Below, in pieces: positions 60,059 through 64,000 of a stretch of 64,000 nucleotides of DNA. Numbering within the stretch: the first letter of the stretch is position 1; each line of letters begins with the position of its first letter. Under the pieces are notes generated by a model that worked only from the letters and a program-made list of their open reading frames with translations, searched no databases and had not been told where the DNA came from. Source of the stretch: Ensifer sp. LC11. Its GTDB lineage: Bacteria; Pseudomonadota; Alphaproteobacteria; Rhizobiales; Rhizobiaceae. The DNA lies in contig NZ_MBSO01000056.1 in assembly GCF_001695835.1 (NCBI RefSeq), positions 124,001-188,000 on the forward strand, in the 5' to 3' direction. A program made the translations under genes and the position numbers.

Positions 60059-61606
60059 ATGGCACGACGCGCGACTTCAGGTCTCCTGTTCCAGGGGTCC
60101 GACTGGAATTTCGCGACGCTGTCGCGTACCTATGACGCGATCGAGACGATCGCGCTCGAGGAAATGGGCCTCAGCATCTATCCGAACCAGTTGGAGATCA
60201 TAACCTCCGAGCAGATGCTCGACGCCTATTCCTCGGTCGGCATGCCGCTGATGTACCAGCACTGGTCGTTCGGCAAACGCTTTGCCTATGAGGAACATCA
60301 CTATCGCAAAGGGCATCGCGGCCTTGCCTATGAGCTGGTGATCAACTCCAATCCGTGCATCACCTATCTCATGGAAGAAAACACCATGGCGATGCAGGCG
60401 CTGGTGACCGCGCATGCCGCCTTCGGCCACAATCACTTCTTCAAGAACAACTACCTGTTTCGCCAATGGACCGACGCCGGTGCCATCCTCAGCTACATGG
60501 ATTTCGCCAAGAAATACGTGATGAAATGCGAGGAGCGGCACGGCACCGCCGCCGTCGAAGCCATTCTCGATTCCGCCCATGCGCTGATGGACCAGGGCGT
60601 TTTCCGCTATCGCCGCCCGCCGCGGCTATCCTCCGAGAAGGTGCGGGAAAGGGCGCGCGAACGGCTGGAATACGAGGAACAGACCTATAGCGATCTCTGG
60701 CGGACCCTGCCGCAGGTCGCGGAAAACCGCGATCCCGCAGATGCCGAGCGCGACGCCTCCGAACGCAAGAAGGTGCTCAACCTGCCAGAGGAGAACCTGC
60801 TTTATTTTCTTGAGAAACACAGCCTGATCCTGGAACCGTGGCAGCGGGAGCTGCTCCGGATCGTCCGCGTCATCGCCCAATATTTCTCGCCTCAACGCCA
60901 GACGAAGGTCATGAACGAGGGATGCGCCACCTTCGTGCATTACACCATCATCAACCGGCTCTACGATCAGGGCAGGATCGGCGAAGGGCACATGCTGGAA
61001 CTTTTGCAGAGCCACTCCAATGTCGTGTTCCAACCGGATTTCGACGACCGGCGCTATCCCGGCATCAACCCTTACGCGCTCGGCTTCGCCATGATGCAGG
61101 ACATCCAGCGGATCGCCACCGAACCGACGGCTGAAGACCGCGACTGGTTCCCGTCCTTTGCCGGCAATGGCGACTGGATGGAGACCCTGCGCGACGCCTG
61201 GGCGAACCACCGCGACGAGTCCTTCATCCTGCAATATCTGAGCCCGGCGGTGATGCGCAAATTCCGGCTGTTCCAGCTTTCGGACCGCTCCTCCGATCGT
61301 TTTGTCGAGGTCGCCTCGATCCACAACGAGCGCGGCTATTCGGCCGTTCGCACGGCACTTGCCAACAGTTACGACGTCGCCGCCAACCAGCCGGACATTC
61401 AGGTGATGGACGTCGACCTGCTCGGCGACCGGCAACTGCGCCTCCAGCACAACGTCAAGCACGGCATCCTGCTTGACGAAGGCAGCCGCGACGCAACGAT
61501 GCGCCATATCCGTCACCTCTGGGGCTACGAAGTCAGCCTCGCGGGCGTCGACGTGCAGACCGGACGCACTGTCTATGAATGCTCGACGGCAAAGGCCGCG
61601 GATTGA
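60059..61606 (+). CDS. spoVR: SpoVR family protein
   Basis: 515 residues, full family length (YcgB in E. coli). Hallmarks: YPNQLEIITSEQMLDAYSSVGMPLMYQHWSFGKRF, YELVINSNPCITYLMEENTM, AHAAFGHNHFFKNNYLF, NEGCATFVHYTI, GINPYALGFAMMQDI and RNLRQ-like closing segments. Twelve bases after yeaH; GAGGGGGAGA precedes the ATG. Non-sporulating bacteria keep it with prkA and yeaH as a stationary/stress module. Confidence 0.93.
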   Translation: MARRATSGLLFQGSDWNFATLSRTYDAIETIALEEMGLSIYPNQLEIITSEQMLDAYSSVGMPLMYQHWSFGKRFAYEEHHYRKGHRGLAYELVINSNPCITYLMEENTMAMQALVTAHAAFGHNHFFKNNYLFRQWTDAGAILSYMDFAKKYVMKCEERHGTAAVEAILDSAHALMDQGVFRYRRPPRLSSEKVRERARERLEYEEQTYSDLWRTLPQVAENRDPADAERDASERKKVLNLPEENLLYFLEKHSLILEPWQRELLRIVRVIAQYFSPQRQTKVMNEGCATFVHYTIINRLYDQGRIGEGHMLELLQSHSNVVFQPDFDDRRYPGINPYALGFAMMQDIQRIATEPTAEDRDWFPSFAGNGDWMETLRDAWANHRDESFILQYLSPAVMRKFRLFQLSDRSSDRFVEVASIHNERGYSAVRTALANSYDVAANQPDIQVMDVDLLGDRQLRLQHNVKHGILLDEGSRDATMRHIRHLWGYEVSLAGVDVQTGRTVYECSTAKAAD

Positions 61607-61628
61607 TCGTCGCCAGGGGATTTGCAGA

Positions 61629-61648
61629 GCCGAAAGCCGACTTTCGGC
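61629..61648 (+). terminator. Possible hairpin terminator after spoVR
   Basis: Perfect 8-base stem GCCGAAAG / CTTTCGGC with loop CCGA, 22 bases after the spoVR stop. No T run follows, so it may act with Rho. The rest of 61649-61823 shows nothing clear. Confidence 0.5.
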
Positions 61649-61823
61649 CGATCGGAGCAATCGCGCTGGCCATGACAAGAATTCAAGGCTGCCATTAGAA
61701 ATATTGAGCCTCAGGCGCTTGCTTTGCCGACCCATCAGCGCAGAGCCCACATGACGGGACAGCCCGAGTGCTGACGCTTCGGCTCCGCCCTCGACCAGCA
61801 CCTATCTCTCTCGTGACGTGACG

Positions 61824-62741
61824 TCAGCCCGCAACCACCTCCTGCACGAAAGACAAGGACATTGCCTCCTGCTCCGCCGCCGCAGAAAGCCAATCGTGAA
61901 AGGCCTTCATCGCCGGCGTGAGCGGGCGCGACTTCAGCCGCGTCAGCCAATAACTTCCCATCGAGGTGTGAACGTCGAAGGGCTGCCGGATCGTGCCGTT
62001 CGACAGCAGCCGCGAGAACATCAGCGGCGGCGCCAGCGCGATCCCGATCCCTTGGGCCGCCGCCTCCATCATCGCCAGCGACGAATCGAAAACGATCCCT
62101 TTCAAGAGTGGCGCCGGATAGGCGATACCGGCCGCCTCGAACCAGTTCACCCACTCGTCCGCGCGATAGGACCTGAGCAGCGTTTCGTCCAGCAGATCGG
62201 CGGGCGTCTGCATTCTGTCGGCGATCTCTGGAATACAAAGCACCGATAGCGGCGCTTCGAACAGCCGCGTCGCCTCGATGTTGTGCCAGGAGCCGCCACC
62301 GAAGCGGATGGCGAAGTCCAGCCCTTCAGCCGCCATGTCGACCCGATTGTTGTTGGTCGAAAGGCGAACGTCGATAAACGGATGTTTCGCCTGAAAATCG
62401 GCAAGCCGCGGCAACAGCCAGCCAACCGCGAAGGTGCCGACGGCGCCGATCATCAGGACTTCCCTGATATGACCGGCCTCGAACCGCTCGAGCATGTCCG
62501 CCATCCGGTCGAAGGAATCGCGCAGCACCGGCAGCAGCGCTTCGCCCTCCGCCGTGATCATCAGGCCGCGTGGCAGCCGCTTGAACAGCGTCACGTTCAA
62601 ACGGCTCTCGAGCAGCTTGACCTGGTGGCTGACGGCCGCCTGCGTCACGCACAGCTCGATCGCCGCGCGGGTAAAACTCAGATGCCGCGCAGAAGCCTCG
62701 AAGGCACGCAGCGCATTGAGCGGAAGATATGGTCTGACCAT
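61824..62741 (-). CDS. AmpR-like LysR family regulator
   Basis: 305 residues. The HTH LNALRAFEASARHLSFTRAAIELCVTQAAVSHQVKLLE is common to GcvA/AmpR proteins, but the effector domain follows the AmpR pattern: MIGAVGTFAVGWLLPRLADF with Gly102-Thr103, STNNNRVDMAAEGLDFAIRFGGGSWHN with Asp135, LRSYRADEWVNWFEAAG, FDSSLAMMEAAAQGIGIALAP and GSYWLTRLKSRPLTPAM. Residues known from AmpR mutants (Gly102, Asp135) are intact. AmpR senses muropeptides and usually controls a divergent beta-lactamase; here the divergent gene is a PBP1A. A more general GcvA-type role cannot be excluded. Confidence 0.75.
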   Translation of the reverse strand: MVRPYLPLNALRAFEASARHLSFTRAAIELCVTQAAVSHQVKLLESRLNVTLFKRLPRGLMITAEGEALLPVLRDSFDRMADMLERFEAGHIREVLMIGAVGTFAVGWLLPRLADFQAKHPFIDVRLSTNNNRVDMAAEGLDFAIRFGGGSWHNIEATRLFEAPLSVLCIPEIADRMQTPADLLDETLLRSYRADEWVNWFEAAGIAYPAPLLKGIVFDSSLAMMEAAAQGIGIALAPPLMFSRLLSNGTIRQPFDVHTSMGSYWLTRLKSRPLTPAMKAFHDWLSAAAEQEAMSLSFVQEVVAG

Positions 62742-63066
62742 GTATGCCCTAACTCACCTAATGGGTCTCGCAAATAAACGTGGTTTGTTGCGTGAGCACA
62801 ATCCCTTTACGGTGAAGTACATCGGCTGACCGGTCATGGGCCGCGGTATCGACAAATCAGGAGCGGCCCGCCAAACCGCCACCCTTCGGAGAACCGATCC
62901 ATGCGCCGCTTCAACTGGCCGTAGCGCCCTGGTCACACGCGTCATCGTCGCAGTCGGCGCCTCCAGCAAGCGCCCTCAAGTACCCGCTCTCGGAACATCA
63001 TCAGCCGCTCGGACAGCTGTGTCGGCTGGGTTTTGTCTTTTGCCCTGAAGGTCAGTTCAGCCCATC
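62742..63066. other. Divergent region between AmpR-like gene and PBP1A gene
   Basis: 325 bases with no convincing gene. An imperfect dyad, CTCGCAAA at 62766-62773 against TTTGTTGCGTGAG at 62783-62795, lies about 30-55 bases upstream of the regulator start and could be an operator. The rest, 62830-63040, is GC-rich with nothing I can name. Confidence 0.4.
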
Positions 63067-64000
63067 ATGAAATTCGTTACAAATCTGCTTGGCACCGCTC
63101 TCAATCTTGCGACCGTCGTCGCACTTGCCTCGGCCACGATGGTCGCAGCGCTGACCAGAAACCTGCCCGATCACCGAACCCTCACCAGTTGGGAGCCGGC
63201 GGTGACCACCCGCCTCTACGCAAGCGACGGCACGATGGTCGGCGAATTCGCGCGGGAACGCCGGCTGTTTCTGCCGATCGGCGCCATCCCCGCACGCGTC
63301 CGCCAGGCATTCCTTTCGGCCGAGGACAAGAATTTCTACACCCATCCCGGGATCGATCTTGCAAGCGTCGGCACGGCGCTCGTCGCCAACCTTGCCAATT
63401 ACGGCTCCGGCCGGCGCATGATCGGCGGCTCGACCATCACGCAGCAGATCGCCAAGAATTTCCTGCTCACCTCCGACCGGACGGTCGAGCGCAAGCTGCG
63501 CGAGGCGATCCTTTCGCTGCGCATCGACCAGACTTATTCCAAGGACCGCATTCTCGAGCTCTATCTCAACGACATCTATCTCGGGCTCGGCGCCTATGGC
63601 GTCGCGCAGGCGGCGCTGACCTATTTCGACAAGCCGGTTGGCGAGCTCTCGGTCTCGCAGGCGGCCTTTCTGGCTGCCTTGCCGAAAGGTCCCAACAACT
63701 ACGACCCCTACCGCCAGGCGGAGCGGGCGACGGGGCGCAGAAACTGGGTCATTGAGCAGATGCGGCAGAACGGCTTCATCGATGCTGAGACCGCGACCAA
63801 GGCGACGGCGACCCCGCTCGGCGTCAAGTCCCGCATGCATTCGCCGGCGATCGCAACGGCGGACTATTTCACCGAGGACGTCCGTCGCCAGCTCAACGGC
63901 CAATACGGCGATGCAGCGCTTTACACCGCAGGATTTTCGGTGCGCACCACGCTCGATCCGCGACTGCAGAACGCCGCCATGAAGGCGCTGCGCAAGGGCC
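63067..64000 (+). CDS. mrcA: Penicillin-binding protein 1A family, 5' part (partial)
   Basis: Bifunctional peptidoglycan synthase cut by the window end after 311 codons. Short cytoplasmic tail and membrane anchor (about 8-29: GTALNLATVVALASATMVAAL), then the GT51 glycosyltransferase: SAEDKNFYTHPGIDLASV (catalytic Glu), GGSTITQQIAKNFLLTSDRTVERKLREAILSLRID, YLNDIYLGLGAYGVAQAALTYF and PKGPNNYDP. The linker and beginning of the transpeptidase part (VRTTLDPRLQNAA) follow. Polymerises and cross-links murein at the inner membrane. Divergent from the AmpR-like gene. The annotated 3' end is the window edge. Confidence 0.88.
   Translation, partial: MKFVTNLLGTALNLATVVALASATMVAALTRNLPDHRTLTSWEPAVTTRLYASDGTMVGEFARERRLFLPIGAIPARVRQAFLSAEDKNFYTHPGIDLASVGTALVANLANYGSGRRMIGGSTITQQIAKNFLLTSDRTVERKLREAILSLRIDQTYSKDRILELYLNDIYLGLGAYGVAQAALTYFDKPVGELSVSQAAFLAALPKGPNNYDPYRQAERATGRRNWVIEQMRQNGFIDAETATKATATPLGVKSRMHSPAIATADYFTEDVRRQLNGQYGDAALYTAGFSVRTTLDPRLQNAAMKALRKG

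Noticed and set aside
1-64000. CRISPR arrays, tRNA, rRNA, insertion sequences, prophage or toxin-antitoxin genes
   Set aside because: Read on both strands for regularly spaced repeats, transposase motifs and RNA gene hallmarks; none seen by eye. A tRNA or covariance-model scan would be decisive.

Overview
The window is high-GC, densely packed alphaproteobacterial DNA. Gene content points to a Rhizobiales member of the Sinorhizobium/Ensifer group, probably a chromid or megaplasmid: a thiOSGE block, an agp alpha-galactoside system with its AraC regulator, a complete hydroxyproline (hyp) locus, a pectin-oligosaccharide locus and many ABC importers, laid out as in S. meliloti accessory replicons. 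Species assignment is inference from gene content only. I saw no rRNA, tRNA, CRISPR array, insertion sequence or phage genes.

Layout. (1) 1-2394: end of a thiamine operon (thiO partial, thiS, thiG, thiE). (2) 2849-3949: GH25 lysozyme-like lipoprotein. (3) 9933 down to 3965: sugar ABC importer operon ending in two exported proteins, a SUMF1-fold protein and a ScyD/ScyE-like beta-propeller. (4) 19186 down to 10236: alpha-galactoside operon (GH4, agpA, agpB, agpC, agpD, second GH4) with divergent AraC activator agpT at 19377-20306. (5) 20336-21540: EVE-domain protein, a GNAT remnant with a tiny overlapping ORF, and a DUF1127 gene. (6) 21780-35203: hydroxyproline locus (hypR, hypD, hypS, hypH, ABC importer hypMNPQ, hypO, hypRE, aconitase X), interrupted by a divergent TetR/NIPSNAP pair. 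(7) 35256-47223: pectin/rhamnogalacturonan oligosaccharide locus (LacI regulator, GH105 hydrolase, kduI, an unrecognised 828-residue protein, ABC importer, kduD, alpha/beta hydrolase). (8) 56365 down to 47269: one long operon of three luciferase-like monooxygenases, an M20 amidohydrolase, a GNAT acetyltransferase, a fused permease-ATPase and two paralogous amino-acid-type binding proteins. (9) 56663-61606: prkA-yeaH-spoVR behind a putative EcfG/RpoE2 promoter. (10) 61824-64000: an AmpR-like LysR regulator divergent from a PBP1A gene cut by the window end.

How the genes work together. The hyp locus encodes import of hydroxyproline, epimerisation (HypRE), oxidation (HypO), deamination (HypD) and oxidation to 2-oxoglutarate (HypH). 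A side branch for 3-hydroxyproline runs through aconitase X and HypS to proline. Four GntR-type dyads with a GTMKAC core sit before hypR, before hypD, between hypS and hypH, and before hypM, which suggests one HypR regulon. The pectin locus carries the steps from an unsaturated uronide to 2-keto-3-deoxygluconate. Region 8 has the parts of an acetylate, mono-oxygenate, deacetylate sulfur-salvage pathway like those known for S-modified cysteines in Bacillus. That assignment is inference, and region 8 together with the 828-residue protein are the best candidates for new biology.
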